From: Alphaproteobacteria bacterium
GTDB taxonomy: Bacteria > Myxococcota_A > UBA796 > GCA-2862545
Reading direction: 5' to 3'
DNA: 64,000 nt
NCBI GenBank assembly: GCA_020632955.1
Contig: JACKEO010000008.1
Coordinates: 124,001 to 188,000, forward strand
In this document: piece after piece, positions 25,002-33,505 of the stretch
Numbering within the stretch: position 1 is the first letter of the stretch
Layout of the letters: the number at the start of each line of letters is the position of its first letter
Notes under the pieces: model-generated
The model's input: only the letters and a program-made list of their open reading frames with translations
What the model was told of the DNA's origin: nothing
Databases searched by the model: none
Program-made: the position numbers and the translations under genes

Positions 25002-26632
25002 GGCCGCACCTCCACGAAGTCGGGCGCCGCCACCATCGCCACCAGCAGGTCGTCCAGGTAGGGCTGCTCGCGGAAGGTGCCCTGCAGCGAGGCCAGCAGC
25101 TCGGGGTGGTCGGTGCCCTCCCCGCTGCCGAAGGCGTAGGCCACGAGGTGCTCCACCACGCAGTCCGAGGCGCGCCCCGTCGACGCCAGCAGCGCGCCGA
25201 GCTCACCCACGTCGCGGTAGGTGCCGAGGTCGGGCACCGTGGCGCCCTGGGGCAGCGGGCAGGACGTGACGAACTCCTCCGTGTCCTGGTCGACGTCGTA
25301 GAGGCGGTAGCCCCCGGCGCGGTCGTAGCGCTCCAGGCCCTCGCCCAGGGCGTCCATCTGCTCGTGGCAGCGGGCGCAGCTGGGGTTGGTGCGGTGGGCC
25401 TCGTAGCGGTCGAGCTTGCAGGTGGCCTCGGACAGCGGCGGGGGCGCGTCGGCGTTCACGTTGGCCGGGGGCGGGTCCGGCGGATCGCACAGCAGGCGCT
25501 CCAGCAGCAGCTTGCCGCGCAGCGTGGGGCTGGTGTCGAGCGTGTGGCTGGAGGCCATCAGGAAGGCCGCCGTGGCGAGGATGCCCTCGCGGTCGGCGCC
25601 GGCCGCCGACACCCAGCCGAAGCCGTCGGCGCCGGGCGACGGGGTGGGCAGGCCGTAGTGCGGGCTCATCGCGTCGTTGATGTACTGGAAGGGCAGCGTG
25701 AGCACCTCGACCCAGGGCCGCCGGTCGTCGAAGACCACCCGATCGATCAGGGCGTCGGCCTGCACGCGCACCGGCACCTCCCAGTCGCCGGTGATGTGGA
25801 GCCGCTCGTAGCCCAGCCACTGGGCGTGGAAGCGCCGCACCTGCTCGCGGGCCCGCGGGTCGGCCAGCAGGCGCCGCGCCTCGGCCGCGCGGCCCTCGGC
25901 GGTGGCCAGCACCCCCTGCTCCGCCGCGTCGAGCAGGGCGTCGTCGGGCGCCGAGCCCCACAGCAGGAAGGCCATGCGGCTGGCCACCGTGGGGCCGTCG
26001 GCCAGGCCGTCGTCGCCGGTGCCCTCGATGCGGTACACCACCTCGGGGTGCTGCAGCAGCACGGCCACCAGGGCGTGCACCGCCCCCGGCACGCCCAGCG
26101 CCGACCCCGCGTCGGTGACCAGCTCGGCCCACGGCGCCAGCTCGGCGGGGGCCACGGGCCGACGGAGCGCCCGGCGCAACACCACCGGCAGGCTGTCGAC
26201 CACGCAGTCCACGCCCGCGGACGGCCCGCAGCCCGTGAGGCGCTCGCGCAAGGCCGGATCGGCGGCCACCTGCGCGCCCGCCTCGGTGCCCAGGCGCTCC
26301 AGGGCCTCCAGCAGCACCGGGGACGGATCCTGCCAGGCCACCTCGTTGTCGAAGGGGGTGAGCGGGTCGGGCGGCAGCATCGCGCTGGCGAGGCCGGGGT
26401 CGAGGCCGAGCTGGTGCACGATCACCCGGTCGAGCTCCCACGTGGTGAGGCGCCGGAGCATGGCCGAGCCCGAGGGCTCCAGATCGGTGTCGCTGTCGGC
26501 CGCCGGATCGGTGTCGACCCCGTCGGGGACGCTGTCGTCGGGCCCGTCACCGTCGGGCGTGACGGCGGCGCCACACCCTCCGAGCAGGAGGGACGCGCCG
26601 AGCACGCATCGCCGGGCCGTCGTCCACGCCAC
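24998..26632 (-). CDS. DUF1592/DUF1588/DUF1585 multidomain lipoprotein
   Basis: About 544 residues. Lipobox LLLGGC and an acidic Asp/Thr-rich linker precede the domain series. A DUF1587-like RLTTWELDRVI comes first, then a DUF1592 region (DPRAREQVRRFHAQWLG), then DUF1588 (LMASSHTLDTSPTLRGK and the CXXCH-containing NPSCARCHEQMDALG) and a C-terminal DUF1585-like VEHLVAYAFGSG. The CARCH site could bind heme c. GTG at 26632 is chosen over the ATG at 26680 because GGAGAGGA lies 5 bases upstream and the signal peptide then has normal length. It is the first gene of the operon DUF1592-DUF1552-GHL10. The role is probably surface redox or polymer degradation, but undefined. Confidence 0.88.
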   Translation of the reverse strand: MAWTTARRCVLGASLLLGGCGAAVTPDGDGPDDSVPDGVDTDPAADSDTDLEPSGSAMLRRLTTWELDRVIVHQLGLDPGLASAMLPPDPLTPFDNEVAWQDPSPVLLEALERLGTEAGAQVAADPALRERLTGCGPSAGVDCVVDSLPVVLRRALRRPVAPAELAPWAELVTDAGSALGVPGAVHALVAVLLQHPEVVYRIEGTGDDGLADGPTVASRMAFLLWGSAPDDALLDAAEQGVLATAEGRAAEARRLLADPRAREQVRRFHAQWLGYERLHITGDWEVPVRVQADALIDRVVFDDRRPWVEVLTLPFQYINDAMSPHYGLPTPSPGADGFGWVSAAGADREGILATAAFLMASSHTLDTSPTLRGKLLLERLLCDPPDPPPANVNADAPPPLSEATCKLDRYEAHRTNPSCARCHEQMDALGEGLERYDRAGGYRLYDVDQDTEEFVTSCPLPQGATVPDLGTYRDVGELGALLASTGRASDCVVEHLVAYAFGSGEGTDHPELLASLQGTFREQPYLDDLLVAMVAAPDFVEVRP

Positions 26633-26670
26633 GCAGTCCTCTCCATGGCGCGGAAGGCGCCGCACAACCC

Positions 26671-26699
26671 AATGTTTCACGCGTTCCAGGGGGGGTCAA
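26671..26699 (-). promoter_or_regulatory. Putative sigma-70-type promoter
   Basis: On the minus strand, TTGACC (26694-26699) and AACATT (26671-26676) are separated by 17 bases. The pair lies in an unusually A/T-rich patch about 40 bases before the GTG at 26632. It would drive the DUF1592-DUF1552-GHL10 operon. The -10 match is moderate. Confidence 0.35.
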
Positions 26700-28150
26700 G
26701 GCACGGTGTGTCGCGGTGCGCCATCCAGCTGCAGCACGGTGTCGGCCAGCACCTCGGCCATCAGCCGGTAGCCGTCGGTGTTGCAGTGGCACCGGTCGGG
26801 CGAGATGTACTCCTCGCGGCTGGAGAACCGCTCCTGGAAGTACGGTCGGAAGTCGACATAGGGCGTACCGGACTCGGCCGCGACCTCGGCCACCACCGGG
26901 TAGGCCATGTCCGGATACGACGCGAACACCAGGGCTGCGCCGTGGGCCTCGGCCAGCGCCACGATGCGCCGCAGGTCGCCCCGCATCGCCTCCACCACCT
27001 GCGCGCTCACGTCGCCGCCCGTGCCGGGGTGCTGCGCCTTCACGTCCAGCAGGTAGCGGTAGAGCTCGTTGTCGCGCAGGGCGGGTACGCGCTCCGCCAG
27101 GTCGAGGGCCGCGAAGGGCCTTCCCTGCTGGTACAGCGCATGGGACATGGACCAGAACAACGCCTTGGACCGCGGGAAGTCGGTGAGCGCCTGCGTCCAG
27201 GCGGCCATGGCCTCCTCGTCGCGCCCCGCCCGGTGGAGCACCGAGCCCAGCACGAACCAGAGGTTCTCGTGCATCGCCGACGGGGCGGTGTCGGCCAGGC
27301 CGCGGCGCAGCACGGCCGCCGCCTCGTCCAGCCGATCCAGGCGTGCCATGGCCGCAGCGAGGGTCTCGTAGGCCAGGGGCTCCTCGGGCCAGCGCTCGAG
27401 GTAGGCCTCGGTCTGCTCGATCACCTCGGCGTAGCGGCCCTGTTCCGACAGCGGGATGATCGCCCGCAGCGCGGCCTCGCCCTCGGCGCCCACCACCGGC
27501 GTGGGCACGGTCTCGGGGTGGATCTCGCCGGTGAGCGTGCCGAAGAGGCCCAGGCGCTCGGCGTCGTCGGCCACGTGGTGGGGCGGTCGCTCCTGCGCCA
27601 CCACCTCCCCCGCCGCGCGCGAGGCCTGCGCGGCCGCGTCGGCCTCGTGGAAGGTGTTGAAGCGCCAGCCGATCACCGCCACGCGCACGAACTTGTAGAC
27701 CCGGCTGTGCATCAGCGTGCGGTCGACCGCGTGCCACCAGCCCCCCACCTCGGGGGTGCGGATGGTGTTCCACGAGTCGTTCTCGCCGATGAGCACCACC
27801 ACCACGTCGGGATCGAAGGCGAGGAGGTCCTCCTCGAGCATGTCGGCGAGGGCGGCGGTGTTCAGGCCCGGGATGCCGCGGTTGATCGCGCGGTAGCGTC
27901 GGTCGCCCAGCCGCGCCTCCAGCACCTCCTCGAGCTGCTGCGGGTACGACAGGCCGCCGATCCCGTAGGTGAAGCTGTCGCCCTCGGCGAGGATCGTGCG
28001 CGCCGCGGCCTCGCCGGGCCCGGACCGGTCGAGGAAGAGCTCCGCCACCCGGAAGCCCGCCTCCGCCACGCCCAGCACCAGCAGGATGCCCAGCCCGAGG
28101 GCGAGCAGGGAGGCCACCCAGCCGGGGATGCGACCACCTTCCGAGGACAC
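26696..28150 (-). CDS. SGNH/GDSL-like hydrolase with TPR insert
   Basis: 484 residues. An N-terminal signal anchor (about residues 10-32) precedes an SGNH domain with block I GDSFTYG, block III GEND and a late DRCHCNTDGYR that supplies the His of the catalytic dyad. Between about residues 215 and 330 a helical TPR-like region is inserted (YAEVIEQTEAYLERWPEEP, DRLDEAAAVLRRGLAD, DEEAMAAWTQALTDFP). Such proteins act as esterases or acyl transferases on envelope polysaccharides. GTG at 28150 opens the frame, 22 bases after a GTGCTAGGTG element. It stands as a single gene between lipoprotein genes. Confidence 0.85.
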   Translation of the reverse strand: MSSEGGRIPGWVASLLALGLGILLVLGVAEAGFRVAELFLDRSGPGEAAARTILAEGDSFTYGIGGLSYPQQLEEVLEARLGDRRYRAINRGIPGLNTAALADMLEEDLLAFDPDVVVVLIGENDSWNTIRTPEVGGWWHAVDRTLMHSRVYKFVRVAVIGWRFNTFHEADAAAQASRAAGEVVAQERPPHHVADDAERLGLFGTLTGEIHPETVPTPVVGAEGEAALRAIIPLSEQGRYAEVIEQTEAYLERWPEEPLAYETLAAAMARLDRLDEAAAVLRRGLADTAPSAMHENLWFVLGSVLHRAGRDEEAMAAWTQALTDFPRSKALFWSMSHALYQQGRPFAALDLAERVPALRDNELYRYLLDVKAQHPGTGGDVSAQVVEAMRGDLRRIVALAEAHGAALVFASYPDMAYPVVAEVAAESGTPYVDFRPYFQERFSSREEYISPDRCHCNTDGYRLMAEVLADTVLQLDGAPRHTVP

Positions 28151-28205
28151 GCGACGGGCTCCTGTCAGGCGCGTGCTGCACCTAGCACGTCGGGGACGCT
28201 CCTCC

Positions 28206-30233
28206 TCAGGGCCGCCCGTCCACGACGCAGGGGGCCCCCTGGCACACGTCGATCACCTCGCCCGTGCGGAGGAAGTGCACGAGCTGGTCCTGGGCCGGCG
28301 GCCAGGCCCGCAGCCACCCGTGGGTGTCGTTCTCGTCGAGCACGCCCTCGGCCGGGCTGGCCGGCGTGCGGGGCGTGGGGTCCAGCGGCACCGAGAAGTC
28401 CACCTCCACCAGCGCAGCGCCCGGCGAGGCCGGGTAGGTCTGCGGCGCCAGGCCCTCCACCGGGCGCACCGCCGGCGTCATGAGCACCGCCCCGGCCGCC
28501 CGCCCCAGGATGAAGCTGGCCTCGTTCACCACCTGCTGATCCTCCCGCGCCACGTGGAGCAGCACCTCGTGGTCCGGCGTGCCCGGCAGGGGATCGCCGT
28601 GCAGGTGCACGCCGAAGGTGAGCGGGTCCACGTCGTCCCAGCCGGTGCCGAGCAGGGCCAGGAAGCGGCTGATGCTGTCGGGCTCCTGGTACACGAGGCG
28701 GATGGCCAGGGAGGCGGGCGCGAACACCGTGCTGCGGTGGAGCAGCAGCGGGTAGCCCGACCCCGGCACGCCCAGCACGCCGCGCGGGCTGTCGAGGGAG
28801 GTGGCCACCATCAGGCTGCCCACCGACCCGCCCTGGCTGTTGCCGGCGTACCAGACCGTGCCCGGATCCCACGCCAGGCGGTCGTCGGCCCGGCGGAGGC
28901 GGGCGTCGTCGGAGGCCGCCAGGGAGGTGCCCACGAGACGCTGGAGCACGAGCTGGTTCGCCACGCCCTGCAGCGACAGCTCCGACAGCTCCGGGAAGCG
29001 GCCGCCGTCCTGGGTGACCACGTCGAGCCACACGTCGAGGGTGCCGCTGTCCATGCCCTGCAGGTCCATCGCGAGGATGGCGTGGCCCAGCCGCTGGGCC
29101 TGGCTGCGCAGCCAGCCGTTGTCGGCCTCGCCGCGACTGCCGAGGAAGCCGTGGCCGTACTGGAGCACCGGCACGGGGTCGGACCCGTCGAAGGCCACGT
29201 GGGGGAGCTGCAGGCGGAAGGCGCGCCGCTCCGCCCCGTCCACCACGGGGCTCCCGTCGGACGCCCGGCGCACCAGGCGCACCCCGAGCGCGTCGGCGGG
29301 CAGCACCACGCTGGGCACCTCCACGGTGCCGTCGATCACCACCCGGATGCCCGACGGACAGCCCGACGGCGGGGAGGGCGGCGTGCACACCCGCACCTCG
29401 TCGAGCGTGTAGCGGGGACCCTCGGGCGGCAACGCGGCGAAGACGGCGTCACGCACCGCCAGCAGGGCGCGCGTGGCGTCGGCGTCGCTGCGCACGGGGA
29501 AGGACCAGGCGAGCTGCAGGTCCTGTCGTGCCACGCCGGCGTCCTCGAGCGCGGGGAAGACCACCTCCTCGAAGTGGGCCCGCCGGGCGTGCACGCCGCG
29601 CCACGTGCTCGCCTCGCGATCCCGCAGGGCCACGAAGGCCTCGGGCGCCGGCACGGGCACGCCCTCGGCGTCGCGCAGGTCGCGCACGGCCGCCACCACC
29701 CAGGTGCCGCGGGGCAGGGGCACGGCGGGGCGCAGCGTGAGGATGGGCGGGTCGGCGTCGGGCGCCAGGCTGTCGGCCTCGAGCCAGTGGGGGATGCGCT
29801 CGCCCGTGGCGGCGTCGAGCAGCAACGTGGGGCTGTCGTCGGCCACGCTGGCGGCGAGGTCGAAGGGTGCGGTGGCGGCCGGCGGCACCGCGCCCTCGAG
29901 CTGGAAGAGCAGCGGCGTGGCGGCACCGAAGCCCTCGAAGCGGTCGAAGGCCGCGGTGGAGAAGCTGCCGCCGCCCGCGGGCACGGGCATCGCCTCGGGG
30001 GTGAGCCGCACGCGCAGCCCGTCGGGCGTGGACGCCACCCAGGCGTCCGACGGGAAGGGCAGCAGGCAGCTCGAGGCCACCAGGTTGTCGCAGCCCTCCT
30101 CTCCCCGGGACTCCACCACCCCGAGGTTGTCACCGTCGAGGGAGGGCCCGGTGTCGACCCCCGTGTCGGTGTCCCCGGCGTCGGGGTCGGAGGGGGCGCA
30201 GGCGAGGACGAGCAGGAAGGGCAGGGTACGCAT
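28206..30233 (-). CDS. Alpha/beta-hydrolase-like surface lipoprotein
   Basis: 675 residues with lipobox LVLAC and an acidic linker (DAGDTDTGVDTG). The N-terminal half is beta-rich with the pattern PFPSDAWV, TPDGLRVRL and WVVAAVRDLRD found in large myxobacterial secreted hydrolases. The C-terminal half has an alpha/beta-hydrolase core: the strand VLQYGHGFLGSRGEA as oxyanion region and the nucleophile elbow YAGNSQGGSVG (G-x-S-x-G). A C-terminal Cys pair (CQGAPC) may form a disulfide. It is likely an extracellular esterase, lipase or peptidase. The start ATG 30233 follows GTAGCTGCG by a few bases, a possible -10. Confidence 0.82.
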   Translation of the reverse strand: MRTLPFLLVLACAPSDPDAGDTDTGVDTGPSLDGDNLGVVESRGEEGCDNLVASSCLLPFPSDAWVASTPDGLRVRLTPEAMPVPAGGGSFSTAAFDRFEGFGAATPLLFQLEGAVPPAATAPFDLAASVADDSPTLLLDAATGERIPHWLEADSLAPDADPPILTLRPAVPLPRGTWVVAAVRDLRDAEGVPVPAPEAFVALRDREASTWRGVHARRAHFEEVVFPALEDAGVARQDLQLAWSFPVRSDADATRALLAVRDAVFAALPPEGPRYTLDEVRVCTPPSPPSGCPSGIRVVIDGTVEVPSVVLPADALGVRLVRRASDGSPVVDGAERRAFRLQLPHVAFDGSDPVPVLQYGHGFLGSRGEADNGWLRSQAQRLGHAILAMDLQGMDSGTLDVWLDVVTQDGGRFPELSELSLQGVANQLVLQRLVGTSLAASDDARLRRADDRLAWDPGTVWYAGNSQGGSVGSLMVATSLDSPRGVLGVPGSGYPLLLHRSTVFAPASLAIRLVYQEPDSISRFLALLGTGWDDVDPLTFGVHLHGDPLPGTPDHEVLLHVAREDQQVVNEASFILGRAAGAVLMTPAVRPVEGLAPQTYPASPGAALVEVDFSVPLDPTPRTPASPAEGVLDENDTHGWLRAWPPAQDQLVHFLRTGEVIDVCQGAPCVVDGRP

Positions 30234-30268
30234 GGCGCGCAGCTACCCGGGGCGTGGCGCGGGTGCGG

Positions 30269-31531
30269 TCAACGCTTCGTGCGGTCCGCCGGACCTGTGG
30301 TGGACCCCTTGCCGCCCTTCGCGGGGGCCTGGGGCTCGGCAGGCGGCCCGAAGGCGTGGAGCACGCCGTCCTCGGCGCCGATCCACACCCAGCCGCCCGC
30401 CACCGCCGGGCTGGCCGACACGGCCGCGCCGAGGTCGAAGGCCCGCACCTCCGCGCCCGTGTCGGCCTCCACCACGTACAGCCGCCCGTCGTGGGACCCC
30501 ACCAGCACATGCGGACCTGCGACCACCGGGCTGCTGTCGATCTTGCCCTTGGCGGGGAACCACCAGAGCGCCTCGCCCGTCTTCGGGTCCAGCGCGTGGA
30601 GCACCCGGTCGCGGCCCCCGAGGATCACGGCCTCGTCGGTGACCGCGGGAGACGACAGGTAGGCGAAGCTGCGCTCGAAGTGCGTCCACCGCACCTCGGC
30701 CGTCGCCGGCACGAAGCCGATGACCTTGTTGCCGAAGTGGCCGGTGTAGGCGAGGTCGCCGCCCCAGGCCACGCTCGAGCCGACGTAGGCCTCCACCGGC
30801 ACCTTGGCGACAGCCGCGCCATCCGCCAGCCCCACGGTGTGCACGAAGCCGTCGCAGCCGCCCACCACCGCCACCCCGTCGCGCACCGCGGGCGAGCCGT
30901 AGACGTAGGACCCCGTGCCGTAGGCCCAGACCGGGCTGCCGTCGGCCAGGCGCAGGCGATGCACGCGCCCGTCGTAGGCGCCGATCACCACGCTCTCGCC
31001 CCCCTCGCCCGCCGCGGGCACAAAGGTGGCCCCCCCGGTGACCTCGGCGCCGGCGTCGAAGACCCACCGGGCCGTGCCGGTGGCGAGCTCGAGCGCCCGC
31101 ACCTTGCCGTCGCGCGAGCCCACCACCGCCACCCCGCCCACCAGGAGGGCGGGACCCTCCACGGGTCCGCCGGTGGCCACGTCCCAGCGCACCGCGCCGG
31201 TGGACCGCTCGAAGGCCCGCACGTGGCCGTCCTTGCTGCCCACCACCACGGTGGTCTCGTCCACGACGGCCGCGGCCACGATGGCGTCGGTGAAGGTGGC
31301 GCTCCAGCGCAGCACCAGCGCGGCGGGCTCGATGCGCCCGGGCACCACGCCCGTCTGGGCCCCATCGCCGCGCCAGGTGGGGAAGGTGGTGACCGTGGCC
31401 GCGAGCGCGACGGGAGCGGGGTCCGGGGCCGACACCGCAGGCTCCGGGCGCGACGCCCCCGCCTCCACGGGCTCGCCCGCCCACAGGGGTGCGGCGAGCA
31501 GCAGCGGCAGCAGCGACGGCGGAACGGGCAC
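30269..31531 (-). CDS. PQQ-like (BamB-type) beta-propeller protein
   Basis: 420 residues. A signal peptide (LLPLLLAAPLWAGEP) lacks a lipobox. The mature protein is made of about eight PQQ-type blades with repeats such as VVVGSKDGHVRAFERSTGAVRWDV, seen again as VVGSRDGKVRALELATG, VIGAYDGRVHRLRLADG, ILGGRDRVLHALDPKTG and LVGSHDGRLYVVEADTG. These propellers lack obvious quinone-dehydrogenase residues and usually serve as scaffolds (like BamB in outer-membrane protein assembly) or polymer-binding proteins. GTG at 31531 has GGAGA just upstream and TACGCT as a -10-like element. The tail (KGGKGSTTG) is low complexity. Confidence 0.87.
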   Translation of the reverse strand: MPVPPSLLPLLLAAPLWAGEPVEAGASRPEPAVSAPDPAPVALAATVTTFPTWRGDGAQTGVVPGRIEPAALVLRWSATFTDAIVAAAVVDETTVVVGSKDGHVRAFERSTGAVRWDVATGGPVEGPALLVGGVAVVGSRDGKVRALELATGTARWVFDAGAEVTGGATFVPAAGEGGESVVIGAYDGRVHRLRLADGSPVWAYGTGSYVYGSPAVRDGVAVVGGCDGFVHTVGLADGAAVAKVPVEAYVGSSVAWGGDLAYTGHFGNKVIGFVPATAEVRWTHFERSFAYLSSPAVTDEAVILGGRDRVLHALDPKTGEALWWFPAKGKIDSSPVVAGPHVLVGSHDGRLYVVEADTGAEVRAFDLGAAVSASPAVAGGWVWIGAEDGVLHAFGPPAEPQAPAKGGKGSTTGPADRTKR

Positions 31532-31552
31532 CGGCTCTCCGGACAGGGGGGC

Positions 31553-31558
31553 AGCGTA
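31553..31558 (-). promoter_or_regulatory. Putative -10 element (TACGCT)
   Basis: TACGCT on the minus strand lies 21 bases upstream of the PQQ-propeller GTG at 31531, and fits TANNNT. Confidence 0.25.
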
Positions 31559-31689
31559 GCGACGGCGGACGCGGCCGTCCCGTGGGCACCGACACCCCAG
31601 ACGAGCCCGGACATCCCCGGCTCTGCAAGCCCGCTGCAAGGGCGAGGTTCGACCGGGCAGGTGACAGTACCCACGTCGGCGGGCCCTCT

Positions 31690-31724
31690 CGAGCACGCCC
31701 CCTCCCCCCCCCCTCAGTGCTCGG
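31690..31724. repeat. C11 tract inside a 7-bp inverted repeat
   Basis: CGAGCAC (31690-31696) and GTGCTCG (31718-31724) are exact inverted copies that flank a pyrimidine run with 11 consecutive C (31704-31714). The element sits in the 275-base divergent region between the PQQ-propeller gene and the steroid reductase gene. It may be a slippage-prone or operator site. Confidence 0.5.
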
Positions 31725-31765
31725 GGGTCCGTCGACACCCCCTCGTGCACCCCCGCCCTCCGCGT

Positions 31766-31794
31766 CCCGCGCCTCCCACGCTAGGAGGCGCGGG
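31766..31794 (+). promoter_or_regulatory. Perfect 11-bp hairpin in leader of steroid reductase gene
   Basis: CCCGCGCCTCC (31766-31776) and GGAGGCGCGGG (31784-31794) form a perfect 11-bp inverted repeat around the loop CACGCTA. It ends at the edge of the Shine-Dalgarno AGGAGGG of the gene starting at 31807, so a folded leader could affect translation; alternatively it is a repressor operator. Confidence 0.5.
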
Positions 31795-31806
31795 CAGGAG
31801 GGCACC

Positions 31807-32577
31807 ATGGGCTGGACCGGCGATCCCACCTACGACCTGGCGCTCACCGCGGGGCTGGCCTTCGCGGTGGTCACCGCCGTGGCCAGCCGCTTCGTCACCA
31901 CGCCCTACGGCCGCTTCGCGTCCACCCGCCTGGGACCCACCGTGCCCCAGCGCATCGGCTGGCTGCTGCTCGAGGTGCCGGCGCTGATCGTCTTCCCCGC
32001 GGTGTACGCCCTCGGCCCCCAGGCCGCCGAGCCCGTCCCGCTGGGCTTCGCCGCGCTGTGGCTCTTCCACTACGCCAACCGGGCGCTCTTCTTCCCGTTG
32101 CGGATGAAGGTGCGCCCCGGCGCGCGCATGGGCCTGGTGGTGCCGCTCACCGGCTGGTTCGTGGTGCCCCTGCACGCCTGGCTCTACGCCACCTGGTACG
32201 CCCGGCTGGGCACCCACCTCACGCCGGCCTGGCTCACCGACCCGCGCTTCGGGGCGGGCCTGGCCACCTACGCCGTGGGCCAGACGCTGGTGCTCCACAG
32301 CGAGGCGGTGCTCCGCGGCCTCCGGGCCGGCGACGACAGCGGCTACCACATCCCCCAGGGCGGAGGCTTCCGCTGGGTCAGCAGCCCGCACTACCTGGGC
32401 GAGATCCTCGCCTTCACCGGCATGGCGCTGGCCTCCTGGTGCCCGGGCGGGCTCTTCGTGCTCACGATCACCCTCGCGAACCTCGTGCCGCGGGCCGCCG
32501 CCACCCACGCCTGGTACCGCCAGACCTTCCCCGACTACCCCCCGGGCCGACGGGCGCTGCTGCCGGGCGTCTGGTAG
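31807..32577 (+). CDS. Steroid 5-alpha-reductase family membrane protein
   Basis: 256 residues, with about six membrane segments. The C-terminal half closely follows the 3-oxo-5-alpha-steroid 4-dehydrogenase signature: YHIPQGGGFRWVSSPHYLGE, then ALASW, then NLVPRAAATHAWYRQTF and DYPPGRRALLP. This is the NADPH-binding half of eukaryotic SRD5A enzymes, which reduce the delta-4 double bond of 3-keto steroids. A related role on an enone lipid is expected; the exact substrate is inferred. AGGAGGG lies 5 bases before ATG 31807. Two co-oriented genes follow closely (SDR at +4 bases, DHCR7-like reductase), giving a probable sterol-tailoring operon. Confidence 0.86.
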   Translation: MGWTGDPTYDLALTAGLAFAVVTAVASRFVTTPYGRFASTRLGPTVPQRIGWLLLEVPALIVFPAVYALGPQAAEPVPLGFAALWLFHYANRALFFPLRMKVRPGARMGLVVPLTGWFVVPLHAWLYATWYARLGTHLTPAWLTDPRFGAGLATYAVGQTLVLHSEAVLRGLRAGDDSGYHIPQGGGFRWVSSPHYLGEILAFTGMALASWCPGGLFVLTITLANLVPRAAATHAWYRQTFPDYPPGRRALLPGVW

Positions 32578-32580
32578 GCC

Positions 32581-33441
32581 GTGCACCGCATGGACGGCCG
32601 GATCTGCGTGGTGACGGGCGCGAACAGCGGCCTGGGACGCGCCACCGCCGAGGGGCTCGCCCGACGGGGCGCCCACGTGGTGCTGCTGTGTCGTCGACCC
32701 GACGCCGGCGCCGAGGCCGCCGAGGCCGTCGCACGGGGCACCGGCGGCAGCACCGAGCTGCTCGTGGCCGACCTCACCGACCCCGCGGCGATCGCCGCCG
32801 CCGCACGCACCCTGGCCGAGGGCCACGGACGCGTGGACGTGCTCGTGAACAACGCCGGGCTGTACCTGCCCCGCCGCCGCGAGACGCCCGAGGGCCTCGA
32901 GGCCACCTTCGCCACCAACCACCTGGGCGCCTTCCGCCTCACCCGGCACCTGCTGCCGCTGATGCCGCGCGACGGGCGCGTGGTGGTGGTGGCCTCGCGC
33001 AGCCACGCCGACGGGCGCCTCGATCCGGACGACCTGCAGCGCCGGCGCCGTCCCTACGGCGGCTATGCCGCCTACGCCGACAGCAAGCTGGCCAACGTGC
33101 TCTTCGTGCGCGAGCTGGCCCGCCGGCTGGGTCCGCACCCCACGGTGAACGCCGTGCACCCGGGCACCATCGGCACCGACTGGGCCCAGGACGAGCCCGG
33201 CTTCATGCAGCGCCTCTTCCGCGTCGCGCGGCCCTTCATGACCACGCCCGCGAAGGGCGCCCGCGGCGCGATCATGCTCGCCTCCGATCCCGCGCTGGCC
33301 GAGCTCACCGGCGCCTACCTGTCGGGCGTGCGACCGCGTCGTCCCGCACGCCGCGCGCGCCGCGACGACGACGCCCGACGGCTCTGGGAGCTGTCGGAGG
33401 CGCTCAGCCCCGGCCTGCCCCCGCTGCCGTCCCCGCGCTGA
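32581..33441 (+). CDS. Short-chain dehydrogenase/reductase, retinol dehydrogenase-like
   Basis: 286 residues. It is a classical SDR with the cofactor motif TGANSGLG, acidic/basic cofactor residues CRRPD that favour NADP(H), VNNAG, catalytic Ser in VVASRSH and the YxxxK dyad in YADSKLAN. The pattern resembles the retinol dehydrogenase/WWOX-like branch active on lipophilic alcohols and ketones. The C-terminal 40 residues are Arg-rich (RPRRPARRARRDDDARR). GTG at 32581 begins 4 bases after the 5-alpha-reductase-like gene, so the two are cotranscribed and probably act on the same lipid. An ATG three codons later is possible. Confidence 0.87.
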   Translation: MHRMDGRICVVTGANSGLGRATAEGLARRGAHVVLLCRRPDAGAEAAEAVARGTGGSTELLVADLTDPAAIAAAARTLAEGHGRVDVLVNNAGLYLPRRRETPEGLEATFATNHLGAFRLTRHLLPLMPRDGRVVVVASRSHADGRLDPDDLQRRRRPYGGYAAYADSKLANVLFVRELARRLGPHPTVNAVHPGTIGTDWAQDEPGFMQRLFRVARPFMTTPAKGARGAIMLASDPALAELTGAYLSGVRPRRPARRARRDDDARRLWELSEALSPGLPPLPSPR

Positions 33442-33505
33442 TCGGTTCGCGCGTGTTGCGGGTGCAAGCTCGCCTCCGGTACAAGGCGCCCCCCCGGAGG
33501 ACGTG

